A stretch of 64,000 nucleotides of DNA, taken from NCBI GenBank assembly GCA_003999685.1, contig CP021221.1, positions 2,046,001-2,110,000 on the forward strand, in the 5' to 3' direction. Shown piece after piece: positions 23,776 through 33,851 of the stretch (its first letter is position 1; each line of letters begins with the position of its first letter). The DNA is from Taiwanofungus camphoratus. Taxonomy: Eukaryota; Basidiomycota; Agaricomycetes; Polyporales; Taiwanofungaceae. A model generated the notes under the pieces. That model searched no databases. It was not told the DNA's origin and worked only from the letters and a program-made list of their open reading frames with translations. The position numbers and the translations under genes were made by a program.

Positions 23776-24133
23776 CTCCTTGTAGATTAATACAGAAGGA
23801 AAAAAAATGCTGTATTGGTTAATTTACTTCGAGCTGGATGCTCTAGATTGTTCCTATTATCGATGAATCTCAAAATCCCTGACTGATATTGAGATCACGC
23901 ATTGGTCGTGAATTGAGATAAAAACAAATAGATTATGCAATAAGTTAAGGATACAGCATATGCTACGGTATCCATAGGTATAACTAGTAGTAGAAGAAAA
24001 CTGTCTGTATGAAAGGCACATTGTCCATATAGTGTCCATGAAGGAGAAAATAACAACATGATGATGGATGGGAATTGTCCACATGATTTCCCTAATTGAA
24101 ACGAAAGAATAGAAATGTCCATAGCGTCCCCAA
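23776..24133. other. Convergent intergenic region between FRS2 and the transporter gene
   Basis: About 360 bases of A/T-rich sequence between two stop codons. It begins with an A-run (around 23800) that could belong to the FRS2 3' end. Beyond 3' untranslated sequence I see nothing in it. Confidence 0.5.
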
Positions 24134-26664
24134 TTAGAACGAGAAAACAGCAGCGTTCTTGCGAGTTCCGAATGTATAGACTAATGCTTGACTCATGAAG
24201 AGCCCGACAGTGATACCGATGGTGACTGCAATCATCGCACTTCCAATATCGATACCATTTCCTTGTGCTGTGATACCACCGGCTTGTGACAAACCCGACT
24301 GCACAGCATATATGTGAATAACCGGAGCGCGCGAAACAGAAACTGAAGACTTGCCGGTACCAAGAACAGGACACCAGTGACCATGGCCGTGAACGCAGTA
24401 CCACCCATCCGTCTGGAGTAGAGATTACCGAGCAGTCCGACAGCGAACGCGCCGATTGACGAGACGATGTCGGAGCGGCCGAAGATGAAGTGGTTGGCGA
24501 TCTTATTTGCAGCGTATGAAACGCAAGAGATGACGACCATGACAACGAGGTCCCAGGTCCAGACGGGCTGCAGATTTGATAGGGATGATAGGACGGAAAA
24601 GATGGGGACGATGATGAATTGAGACCACCAGGGGAAAGGCTGGAGGTACCACGGGAAGGTAGGGGGACGGTAGCAGCCGTCGATGATGTGTTCGCGGATG
24701 AACGGAGTCGAGTTGGTGAAAGTGAAAGTCCCGGTCAACGGGTTTCCATCGTTTGTCGCTCCGTCGATGGTGGTGTTATCGGCAACAAAAACGCCGGTGA
24801 TTGAAATTGTCGACGTCATGCGAGCGGCCAGCGCAGCCAATTCGTGACGAGCATTTTCGTCGAAAAGAAGGTAAAAGTCGGAGCCAATTTGGAGACCGAA
24901 AGCCTGAGTGAGTCGGTTCGTGAGACTTAGTTTCGTCCATTCGTCGAACGAGTAACTCACCAAGAAGAGAGTGTAGATTAGAGCGTACACCATTTTTACA
25001 CTACCACAGACGATGTTCTTGGAACCCAGCTCCAACGAACTACTTACTGTAACATAATAATGAGTAATGATCACCATGCCAGACAGTTTCCGGCGACTTA
25101 CGAATGAGGTAGCCTGGTAGAATTCCGACGATGCCCGCAGAAGAGATCGCCGTGTAACAGAAAATTTGACTGCGGATACTGCTCAACCCACGAGCGAGGA
25201 AAGAGATAATGATGGTGACGGTAATTCTGTAACGATGATCAGCAGCAGTCCGTGTCCGAGGTGGTAGGAACGTACTCAAAGACATTCGCATACAGCTGGC
25301 TCTTCGAAGCGAGTCCGATTTGCATAGAGCACAGGAGGATAGCACCCACGCCGGCGATCCACATGTCCGCGAAGGAGCCACCGAAGGCGAGCGGGCAGAT
25401 CAACGCAGATATGAAAAATGCGAGGATGATTCGGGTGAAGGTGCCGTAGATCGGCTTGGCATCGAGCAGCTCATTGAGCTTAACGGTGGCCTTCTTCGCG
25501 CTGATCTCGTCGTGGACGACGCTGCGGTAGATCTGGTGAACCTCATGGAGGCTTCCGAGAGCGAGGCGACCGCTGCATTTGACAAAGTGCGTCTCGGACG
25601 TCCTTGTTTCCTGGTCGCCGAATGAACAGATGATGACACCGGGGATGTGGATGAACTCGGCGTCGACTTCGAGGATCCGCGCAGCGGAGACAAGTTGGGA
25701 TTCGATACGGTGGGAGGGCGCGCCAAAGGTCATGAGGGCCTTGGCCAATCGCATCAGGAATAACTGTCTGTTCAACACCGCTGTACAGGACACATCAGAC
25801 GACAAGCTGAGAAGGGAAAAGCAGAAGGAACACACAGGCGATGTTGAACTCAATCCTGATGCGTGAACGATACTCTCGCCGCTCTTTGTAGGACATCTGG
25901 CGGAGACGGGCTTTTTCGACATCCTCTTCTTCGTCCAGAATGTTCTTCTGTGCACCAGTCACGGTTGGGTCGTCTGGGTCGAGGACTTGGTCGTTTTCTG
26001 ACGAAGCAGTGTCGACGCGGTGTAGATTGAACGGGCGAGTCGGATGTTTTAGGTTGGGATTGAGCTTTGGGGCGCCCTCGCCGCTGTTCTGACGACCGAG
26101 TCCGTACAGGTCGATCAAATTTGAGAGGTATCCGCGCCGTCTGTCACCGTTCAAAGTGATGTCGTCGTCGCTCTCATCCTCGTCTTCCTTGATCCCGTTC
26201 GCTCGCATCTCATTTTGAGACTTTTCAGACTTGTTGTCAGGCATTTGCCAAGAGGAGGGTCCACCAGAATAAGTCTGGTCTGGACGCTGAATGTCATAGG
26301 GATGTCTGTACGACGACAGGGAGTACATAGAATAATCAGGCTCGTCATACAGGGTGGTACCGCTATCGCCGGACTCGTCAGAGCCACGACGAGAATGCGA
26401 GATGGCGTCGCTGGGTGCACCCCCGAGGGGGATTGAGCTGATATTCAGCTGAGTGTGAGGGCGCGCAACCTCGGGCGTCGAGTGTCGATGATTAGACGGG
26501 TGGTTATCATGATAGACGGAAGTCAACTGGGGTGATGAACCCCTTCTTGAATCATAAATCGCAGCTCGCTGGGGTCGTGATACCTCCAGGGTATCACTGG
26601 GGAGCAGCGTGTCGTCGGCGAACCGCACACGAGGCCTGCGGCGAGGTTCTTCGGTGTAAGGCAT
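24134..26664 (-). CDS. ThrE/PRM10-type multi-pass membrane transporter (DUF1212-like)
   Basis: Predicted membrane protein related to bacterial threonine/serine exporter ThrE and yeast pheromone-regulated Prm10. The start at 26664 (MPYTEEPRRRPRVRFADDTL) opens a long hydrophilic, Ser/Arg/Asp-rich cytosolic domain. After it come FLMRLAKALMTFGAPSHRIE, IHIPGVIICSFGDQETRTSE and HDEISAKKATVKLNELLDAK, which are diagnostic of the soluble ThrE domain. Two membrane blocks follow: ILAFFISALICPLAFGGSF ... GAILLCSMQIGLASKS, then FCYTAISSAGIVGILPGYLI and further segments. The C-terminal half has DLVVMVVISCVSYAANKIAN and GGTAFTAMVTGVLFLVP, ending KNAAVFSF at 24134. About eight exons. Its substrate in fungi is unknown. 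Its promoter holds an unusual hairpin with a TATA box (26734-26777). Confidence 0.82.
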
Positions 26665-26733
26665 GTATGTGATCAACGTTTCAGACAGTCCGGCTGTCGA
26701 AGGTGAAGGATGAAGAAAGAGTTGTGCTTGGAT

Positions 26734-26777
26734 AGGAAATGCGCGAGGTGGGGTTTATATAACCTCGCGCATTTCCT
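26734..26777 (-). promoter_or_regulatory. 16-bp perfect inverted repeat enclosing a TATA box, upstream of the transporter gene
   Basis: Arm 1 is 26734-26749 (AGGAAATGCGCGAGGT). Arm 2 is 26762-26777 and is its exact reverse complement. The 12-base loop between holds TATATAAA when read on the minus strand (26754-26761). It lies 70-113 bases upstream of the transporter ATG at 26664, a reasonable place for a core promoter. Confidence 0.6.
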
Positions 26778-26881
26778 GAGTACCTGATGATATCCGTGGT
26801 CAGAAATGAAACGGACGCGGGAACGATCGTACTATGCCCCTAGGTAACGCAGAAGTAACTTGAGGGAATAGTGCGAAACCA

Positions 26882-26901
26882 GCCTCGGATGCGTCCGAGG
26901 C
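26882..26901. promoter_or_regulatory. Perfect palindrome with a CGG-N6-CCG zinc-cluster-type site
   Basis: GCCTCGGA at 26882-26889 and TCCGAGGC at 26894-26901 are exact reverse complements around a 4-base loop. Inside is CGG-N6-CCG, the spacing used by Ppr1-type Zn2Cys6 fungal regulators. It lies about 220 bp upstream of the transporter start. Binding is inference only; such sites also arise by chance. Confidence 0.3.
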
Positions 26902-27068
26902 GTGACTGACCGTGATCCCAGGCGTGACGATGGCCGGCGAACACTAAGGGAATACTTAACGACTCATCCGTTTGCTTTCGTTCAAGCTCGAAATGAAACC
27001 AGATATGTAAAAACCTATGTCAACATAAAATTTATAAGGGAAACGACAGTGTCTATGTCAGATATCAT

Positions 27069-27098
27069 GGGGGTGCCGACTTCTAGGGGGTGCCGACT
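27069..27098. repeat. Short direct repeat of 13 bases
   Basis: GGGGGTGCCGACT occurs at 27069-27081 and again at 27086-27098. It sits in the otherwise featureless spacer between the transporter and the acetyltransferase. Small open frames here (26902-27114, 27137-27412) have no coding look. Confidence 0.5.
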
Positions 27099-27536
27099 CC
27101 CCGGTGAGGCATAGTAATGGATGGTCCACAAACCAATCATGCCGATTCCGCCATGGCTGTCACACAAGTTCGATGTTGCTCAGACCAGGCTATGCTTGTG
27201 AAAATCATGTATGTGTGCACGCTTCCGCCTCGTTCTTGAACCACCGGTTGAGTACATTTAAGAGACTGTCGCTCATAATATGATCGGTCGGCCAAACAGA
27301 GCAGATGTGTATCTTTGGTAGCCGGCAGCAGCATGGCTCGTAAGCATCTAGATACAGTCGAGCCCAATATCAAACCCCATGGCTTGAGATAGGCCACAAC
27401 TATCCTGCACAATCAACAGTGCGTGACTCGGTGAGAACAATTTCGCAGTCTGAACTCTTCCATGTATTCTGATGGGCTTATTCTAGATCAGAGACGATCA
27501 AACAGGATCGGCGACACCAGTTCGCAACTTTCTCCA

Positions 27537-28208
27537 ATGTCCGATTCCACATCGTCGCCGCCCAAAGCGGTCTACATCCGCCCAGCATCCGCCGCGGACT
27601 CATCCGCGCTGTCCCGCATCTGCCTCCTCACCGGGGACGCAGGCGCATCCGCCGAGCACCTGCACGACTTCGGCGAGCTGCCCGGCCTGGTCTACGCCGA
27701 GCCGTATGCACAACTCCCTGCAGGCTTCGGCTTCGTGATGGTCGACCCCGCGCGGGACGACGCGGTTGTCGGGTACGTCCTCGGGACGCACGACACGCGG
27801 GTGTTCGAGCGGCAGGCGGACACGGAGTGGTATCCGCGCATCCGTGCCCAGTACCCCTACATCGACCCGGCGACGCACCCGGCACACCCTGGCCAGCTCC
27901 TGAAGGCCGCGGACGCGCGCTACGTGCGCATGCTGCACAGCCCGCCCCACGCCGCGGACGAGAGCGTCGCGTTCTCCCCCGCGCACTTGCACATTGATAT
28001 CCTGGCCGACTACCAGAGGCAGGGGTGGGGCCGGCGGCTCATCGCGCGCGCGGTGCAGTACTTGAAGGAGGAGAAGGGACTGGATCGTCTTTGGCTGGGG
28101 TTAGACCCGAAGAATGTTGGTGCGAAGAGGTTTTACGAGAAGCTTGGGTTTGAGGAGGGGGCTCCTACGGGAACTATGGGTTTAAAGTTTGAGAACCTCG
28201 TGAGCTAA
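27537..28208 (+). CDS. GNAT-family N-acetyltransferase
   Basis: Probable acetyl-CoA-dependent acetyltransferase of 223 residues in a single exon; substrate unknown. The ATG at 27537 gives MSDSTSSPPKAVYIRPASAA. An in-frame ATG at 27462 would add 25 residues with no domain content, so I prefer the inner start. The body has AVVGYVLGTHDTRVFERQAD, HLHIDILADYQRQGWGRRLI with the acetyl-CoA-binding Q-x-x-G-x-G signature, then WLGLDPKNVGAKRFYEKLGF, the usual C-terminal GNAT motif. The PAHLHIDIL...GWGRRLI arrangement is like a group of fungal acetyltransferases related to C-terminal domains of O-GlcNAcase-type proteins. Codon use is strongly G/C-ending up to about 28060, then becomes ordinary. Confidence 0.8.
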   Translation: MSDSTSSPPKAVYIRPASAADSSALSRICLLTGDAGASAEHLHDFGELPGLVYAEPYAQLPAGFGFVMVDPARDDAVVGYVLGTHDTRVFERQADTEWYPRIRAQYPYIDPATHPAHPGQLLKAADARYVRMLHSPPHAADESVAFSPAHLHIDILADYQRQGWGRRLIARAVQYLKEEKGLDRLWLGLDPKNVGAKRFYEKLGFEEGAPTGTMGLKFENLVS

Positions 28209-31200
28209 CCAGCGAGTGACCAGATTACTAGAGGCTACGTGCTTCCGTACTTTAGATAAAAATAGAGACAACCCATGCTCTCTCACGAAAACCTTCACTT
28301 CTTGTACCTCAGTAGCTAGTCTGGTATAGTCCCACGCGGGGAAGAGAAGGCTCGTGCTATCTTCGGGCATGCTGGCGTGCACGGAATGTTATCAGATAAA
28401 CAGATCGACTGACGCAAAGCAGACACACTTCGATTGAATCTCTGCATATTTGCACGAAGGGTCGAGAGGACATCTCTGGGAAGTCAAATCGTAAAGACAC
28501 GGAAAAATCGCGGCACAGGTCGTCATACCTATCACTTTGACTCGGCGTGAGGAAGCTGCATCACTAAGCTTGCGTAGTACAGGGTCTCGCCACGAGAAGT
28601 GCCAGCAGCTGCAACATCGAAGTTTCACAGACGCCGCTGAGAACGCGGAGATTGAGCGCGGAAAGAGCTCGATATTTAATGCCGCCGATCGTCATGTAGG
28701 ATATCAATAAATGAATTTAATAAGTGGCTGAATGGGACTACACCAGCGGCCCGGTCAAAAGTATCGGGAGTCAACGGAATACCATTCTGAAATTTAACAT
28801 GGCCCCTAAAGTAAGACTTGAGAGAAACACGAGCCTGACGCCAACGCCGTCTTGCATATGATTGCTGGAGGCCGTGGGTCATTGAGAAAGGCAAGGACAA
28901 TAACTGCCCAGATCTAGCTTGAGACTTTCGTGAGCATGCAGCTTACAGGAAGATGTAAAACTAACTAAAGCCAGCGAAGCATATTGAATGTCGCCGCTGC
29001 AATCAAGCCAAAGGGTCTTCAATGACTTCCGATGAACATCGAGGAAACAGGACCGTCACCGGTAGCATCCATGGTCCGAGTCATTTCCACGATTCTATAT
29101 CCGACTTCAGGAGTCTGAGCATGGTGGCTCTAGAGAACACGCGATAATGTCAGGCAACATGTTCCGCAACGTCTGGAGAAGGCACAGCGTCAAATGACCG
29201 CTAATCATTAGGGGCCACCGCTGGCAGTTGGAAGGCGTCTCCCCCGTCTTCCATATCGAGGTGCGTGAAGTCGCGTTCACGACAAGTCAACAACCCGGCC
29301 GCCCGCAGCCAGCCGTGACGATTCGCACGTGAGGGTGGGGGAAGCGAGGCGCAGACCGTCTAGAGCGCACCTTGATGATATGCGCCGCCTAGTCGCGGTC
29401 CAGCGCACCCTAGAGCGGTCGTGAACGGACTGCTAGTGCACGGGATGTGCAGAGGGACTGCATGGAAGCTCGCCTTCCCGAAGCGAAGCTGTAGGGTCTG
29501 AGCTAGAAGGCTCACGGACCACCCATTGGGCCGAACAAGGACACGGTGCTGGGACACCTTGCAGGAGCATGTCAGCTCCTTAACGATGGGTATGTGCGAT
29601 TGGATTGGCTGCCTGAATGAACGGCTATTCTCCTGAAGTTGAAGAACAGCCAAGAGGCTGCTATAAGCGTGTCTTTTGTCGGAGCCTTGTTGCCGGATAC
29701 TTTCGACCATATGCGCATAATCCTGTATCTGCTAGTTATCTTCCCAACGAAGAGAACTGTCAATTGGGACTTGGCTCATGGAAAATAATAATTATGGTTG
29801 CTTCGGCTCCTTGAGATCGCAGGATTTGTAGCGTAAGACTGCTGGACAGATACACAAATCAGTCAGACGTTCCAAGACAGTTGCATATGGTATAAACATC
29901 ACATTACTCTGTTTAGTCGCATGCGACCCAGTAGTCAAAATAAAAACCGGTGCGGTGCAAACTCAGTTACGGAATACTGACACAAAACATAGCCTAAATT
30001 ATTACTCGAACCCAATATAGTCTATCGCAGTCAAAAGAACAAGGTGTTCGCAACTTTTCAACTGTAACTTCCCCAATGTATACTGGCGTAAGAACCAATG
30101 GAAGGTAAGGCATTAACTCTGCTTGAGATATGGAGCTTACCTTCAGCCATAGCAAAAAAAGCGGCCGGTCACAGCTGTCCTGCAGACGAAGACATACGAT
30201 CGATCAGAAGCTTTGTAGCAGAGCGCCGTGCCAACGGGACAGATAGCGCTTTTTGTGGCCTGCTAGTGCGATACCTGTTGAAGATGCACATGACTCAGCC
30301 GAGCCTGTTCTGACTAGACGTCTCGCCTCGCTTGATGAAGAGGGGCATGGACAAACCACTGGTGTGCCCGAGACCTCGAGGTCGAGCGAATCCAATCCCA
30401 AGCCATTACTGACGAATGACGACCGGAGTTCCCTCTCCAAGTTGAGTCCACAGCTGATCAAGGCTGCGTAGGACACAAAATTAGTACAAGGACCACCTCT
30501 AGACATCGATCTGCGCTCAGACGAGAAACTGAGAGCCACACATCAGAACGCAGACCACAAGTTTCAGCCTGTTCGAGGCAGACATGCATCACGTATCTCT
30601 GCGGCAGAGCGGCGACTCGAGCTCGAGCTCGCTCGCGATCGAGCTAGCCCTGCATCGGCGTGCAAGAAGACAGCAGAAGGTGCAACCACAAAGATCGCGA
30701 GAAGACTCCTGGAGTGAATACTAATCCCACAAAGGCAAGCAGGAGCCAAACCTTCCGACCTGCGGGCTCAGGACGTACTTGAAATTGCTGCTTGCTTCAC
30801 AGGTGAAGCATCAGCTAAATTTTGACAGCATGAGTCTGAAATAGGTCCAAATCAAGATATTCCTGGGTGCGCTCCACAGGAATGGTAGCGACCATATACC
30901 CTTTCGGTGTTCGCTACACACGGTTGTCTACTGGCGGGAAGCCAAACGTCACAGGAGCGCCTCCAAAGTCAATGGTCCTAGACGCGGCCATGCCGCGGAC
31001 TGTCCCTTGCGCGACTCCTACATCATAATCATACTCAGCACACCAGATACAACAGACGCAACAGACGCAACACCGACCGACCAACTTGGACGCTTTCCAA
31101 ACGCAGCCTGCGCATACACATGCCATAAGCAGTTCGGAACAAGTGCCCGTTTGTATCCGTGAAACGGCCTGACGCCCTCGCGACGCTCGCCGACTCTAGA

Positions 31201-31450
31201 CTGCACCGACGCGTCAAGAACGCGCTCTCGAGCTGGGCCAGGCGTTCGGAAGGGCACCGATCAGTGGCCATCGGGCCTGCATTAGAAGGCGTGTTTATGT
31301 CGCGTTCCATTGCCGCGGGCGCGTTGCTTTGGGGCCCACTCATGATTAGAGACATGACCGGGTGCCCGGCGCAAAACTCTGTTCTTACGAGAAGCTCCAT
31401 TGGTAACTAAAACACCGCAGCACCGCACGTAGAAACGCCCAACCTTCCAA
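28209..31450. other. Gene-poor region without a supported gene
   Basis: Only short open frames occur on either strand (largest about 120 codons) and none shows a domain that I know. An 81-bp stretch near 30600-30680 is rich in the palindromic word GAGCTC. A broken, unidentified reading frame is listed separately (30253-30717). I found no tRNA-like cloverleaf, terminal inverted repeats or target-site duplication. The stretch may be old, decayed mobile or pseudogene DNA, but that is inference. Confidence 0.5.
30253..30717 (+). pseudogene. Unidentified broken reading frame
   Basis: A polar, Ser/Arg/Glu-rich reading frame stays open over most of about 150 codons but is interrupted, so it looks broken. 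It contains DEEGHGQTTGVPETSRSSES and, further on, a charged helix-like stretch (ISAAERRLELELARDRAS). I do not recognise a family. It may be a decayed gene or mobile-element piece, or simply chance. Confidence 0.2.
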
Positions 31451-31452
31451 AG

Positions 31453-31560
31453 TATAAAAGTCTGAATCGGCCCGGCGCGGGGGAGACGTGCGTCGCGGCC
31501 ACCGGTGTGGGGTCGGACACGTCTCCCTCGGACCGACTCGTGATGAGTGATCACCGAGTG
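31453..31560 (+). promoter_or_regulatory. TATA-like box followed by two interlocking inverted repeats
   Basis: TATAAAAG starts at 31453. About 28 bases later GGGAGACGTG (31481-31490) pairs exactly with CACGTCTCCC (31518-31527). A second pair, TCGGACAC (31513-31520) and GTGTCCGA (31558-31565), overlaps it. The layout could be a promoter with a structured 5' leader for the frame beginning at 31565, or a repeat edge. Confidence 0.3.
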
Positions 31561-31564
31561 TCCG

Positions 31565-32266
31565 ATGTGCTCATTAGCGCTACTATCAGTAGCACGTCGA
31601 TTTGCGAGCACGAATGCCTTGCCTTCCGCGGAAAATAGCCGGTTCAGGCCCGCGCGAGGCGTCGGGGCACGGGTGAGGCTCACCTGGACCGGTTCAACGA
31701 AACTGTCACAAGTCCTGCATGCCTTGTCCGGCAATTTGACTGATACGTGGAATGCAGCTTATACCCATAATGAAGCAGCCGTTTTTTCCAGGATCGATGA
31801 TCATGAGACGTTATCCCGGCTCGTGGGCATGTGCGATTCAAAGATATCGAAAATTTGTTCGTTTTTTTTGGCGAGCAGGGAACACTTACCCTTGGATTTG
31901 CCATCGCGCCTGTGCGAGGGAGATAAACCCGGGGCGCGCGCTGGGAGCGCGCGATGCTCTTCGGCAGATTATCCAGATAGTGCCGGGTCTCCGTGCCCAA
32001 GCATGTTCCACCGACGAGGGGAAGGCGACTCAAATCGGGGCTCAGAGGTCTGCATGCGGGAACGCCTTGCCTTCTGTAGAGAAGAAAGCCCGCATGAGGT
32101 CTGCACGGGTGCGACGTGCTCAGGCGTCGCGGCGCGGGTGAGGCTCATCTGGACCAGCTCGACGAGGTCGTCAGACGCCCGACATGCCTTGCCCGGCGAT
32201 TTGGCACTGATATGTAGGATGCGGCTTGCCCATAACGAGGCAGACAATTCTTCTAGGGTCCGCTGA
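31565..32266 (+). CDS. Possible orphan reading frame with an internal duplication
   Basis: An uninterrupted frame of 233 codons from an ATG at 31565. It contains two diverged copies of a segment of about 45 residues, GVGARVRLTWTGSTKLSQVL... and GVAARVRLIWTSSTRSSDAR..., spaced 155 codons apart in the same frame. No domain is recognised. The GC-rich context makes long chance frames likely, and an antisense frame is open over part of it. It may simply cross two copies of a non-coding repeat. Confidence 0.2.
   Translation: MCSLALLSVARRFASTNALPSAENSRFRPARGVGARVRLTWTGSTKLSQVLHALSGNLTDTWNAAYTHNEAAVFSRIDDHETLSRLVGMCDSKISKICSFFLASREHLPLDLPSRLCEGDKPGARAGSARCSSADYPDSAGSPCPSMFHRRGEGDSNRGSEVCMRERLAFCREESPHEVCTGATCSGVAARVRLIWTSSTRSSDARHALPGDLALICRMRLAHNEADNSSRVR
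31608..31790 (+). repeat. Diverged repeat, copy A
   Basis: Pairs with copy B at about 32052-32255. The best-conserved core is AGGCGTCG...GGTGAGGCTCA(C/T)CTGGACC from 31657 and from 32122. The next blocks are CATGCCTTG(T/C)CCGGC(A/G)ATTT, TGATA(C/T)GT and CCCATAA(T/C)GA(A/G)GCAG. By eye the core is about three-quarters identical. Many differences are C/T or G/A transitions. Confidence 0.6.
32052..32255 (+). repeat. Diverged repeat, copy B
   Basis: Second copy of the repeat described at 31608-31790, same orientation, offset 465 bases at the core. Copy B keeps more CpG positions in some places and fewer in others, so neither copy is simply the ancestor. Confidence 0.6.
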
Positions 32267-32860
32267 TACATACGAACAGAGCTGAGATATCCTAGAAGCC
32301 TTTTCCAGGGGTGTGCATAGATCAGTGATATCGGGACACCGATAACCTTAGCAGGGGACTCTTGCCTTGCGTGATTTGGGAGTTACCGTCGCGCGGGCAC
32401 GCTGCCCTGGCGGGCTGACCGGATATCGTCGGGTGGACCGCCGCGCGATTTTCTTTGTTACCCCGCAGATATGACCACTAATGTCTGGAGGTCTGCGTGA
32501 ACGAGGGATACCTGGGCGTCGCAGTGCAGATGAGGCCCTCTGCACCGGCATCTAAGGGCGTCGCACCCAACACACGGAGAGTAGATCACACGAAATCTGA
32601 GCAGGCTCGTCCTCGCCACCTGAACATCGAGAGGCCCGTGCCCACAGGCGCGGGCGTGTCCGCCAATTCCGGGGCGCCGCAGATGTGCAAACAGAGACCG
32701 CCGCCTCCGATGCGCGCGGTCTGGCCGCAGGCGTCCCGCGTGAACCTCTGCAAAAACCGAAAGTCGGCCTTAGTCGCCTTTCTGGTACCAAAATTGCGCA
32801 AGTTGACTAACTAGTCGGATTTCTTGCCTTTCGGTGGCTGAACATGAGGCAGTCAGTCAT

Positions 32861-32920
32861 AGGGCAGTCGCGCATCAGTCAACCCGTAGTCAGCTTGTGC
32901 GACTAATGCATGACTGCCCT
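32861..32920. repeat. 60-base imperfect palindrome
   Basis: The outer arms AGGGCAGTCGCGCATCAGT (32861-32879) and ACTAATGCATGACTGCCCT (32902-32920) pair at 16 of 19 positions. The mismatches are transitions. Related GTTGACTA words lie on both flanks (near 32801 and 32938). Confidence 0.6.
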
Positions 32921-33439
32921 GCAAAATTTGCACAAACGTTGACTACGCTTTTTTACAGAGCGTGAGCAGCGCCACTGTCGCCCGTGGCGTCCAAGGCTAT
33001 CACCGCGTCTCCGAGACGGGCCTTGTCCGCCGGGCGCAGTGGCCACTTCGACTGCGGTCTGTGGCGCGCGCGCGGAGCCTCGATGGCGCGTGCCCCACCG
33101 CGGCTTTATGCGCGTCGTCACCACGGACACACAGATGCGCCACCCGCCTCGGCATGGCGTAGCGAGCTCGCGGCCCGTCTGCGCGCGGCCGACCGCCGGA
33201 GTAACGTGTCTGGCCCGCAGGGACGGCGGCCGTGCGGATGCAGGCGGGGCGGCGCATCTGTCCGCTCGGACACGCTGCGCGCAGGCGAGAACGCGTCAAA
33301 AATCGGCCGGCGCGCGTGTGCGCAGAGCATGGGCCTGTCCCCGTTGATATCGTGCCCGGATATCTGGCAGCCGGACGTCCAGCACCCAGGTATTTGGAAT
33401 GTGGGTGTCTGGAATCTGCAGCGGCACGCGCCACGCGCG

Positions 33440-33585
33440 GTGGCGGCAGAAAGACAAGGGCAGACAAAAGCAGAAACAAGAGGCTGAGATAGAACAGAGG
33501 CACGACGAGAACAGAAATAAGATACACACGAGAACAAAAACAAAAACAGAAACAGAAACAGAATTGGAAACAGAAACGAAATCTT
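33440..33585 (+). repeat. Purine-rich AACAGA-type low-complexity tract
   Basis: Tandem-like units AACAGA / AACAAA run most regularly from 33530 to 33580, with almost no T. On the minus strand this is a long pyrimidine tract. It lies between the GC-rich spacer and the 3' end of EMC10. Confidence 0.7.
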
Positions 33586-33851
33586 GATCGAATCGGGCAC
33601 GAGCACGGTGTCCGCCTGCCTTCCGGGGCACACACGCCCTCCGCCCGCGCGGGCGAGACGCACTGGGCACAGGCGCGCCGCCCCCAGACCGATCGCGCCG
33701 AGTGGCACTCACTCACTCACAGGGTCGTGGTGGGCACCCACCGGCGCCCACCGCTGTCTAGAACGCAAACGCGATTCATTGTTCACTGCACGGACACACG
33801 ATCGGCGTGGTATCGACATACAGGCACACGCGCACGGGGCGCCGCCGCGGC

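Larger units (their letters stand above)
32267..33851. other. GC-rich gene-free spacer with low-complexity DNA
   Basis: No supported gene. Contents: a 60-base imperfect palindrome (32861-32920), a strongly GC/CpG-rich part (33000-33350), a purine-rich T-poor tract of AACAGA-like units (33440-33585) and a CACT run just before 33720. Long overlapping frames on both strands (for example 33000-33716 minus, 33118-33708 minus) are side effects of composition. Confidence 0.5.

Noticed and set aside
24619-24804. Plus-strand frame within the transporter gene
   Set aside because: Shadow of the transporter exon on the other strand.
27137-27412. 91-codon minus-strand frame between transporter and GNAT
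   Set aside because: No domain, no splice context, composition unlike the neighbours.
33000-33716. 238-codon and overlapping minus-strand frames in the spacer before EMC10
   Set aside because: Several frames are open at once over GC-rich and purine-tract DNA; they include a Phe-Cys run made by the AACAGA repeat. No coding signal.
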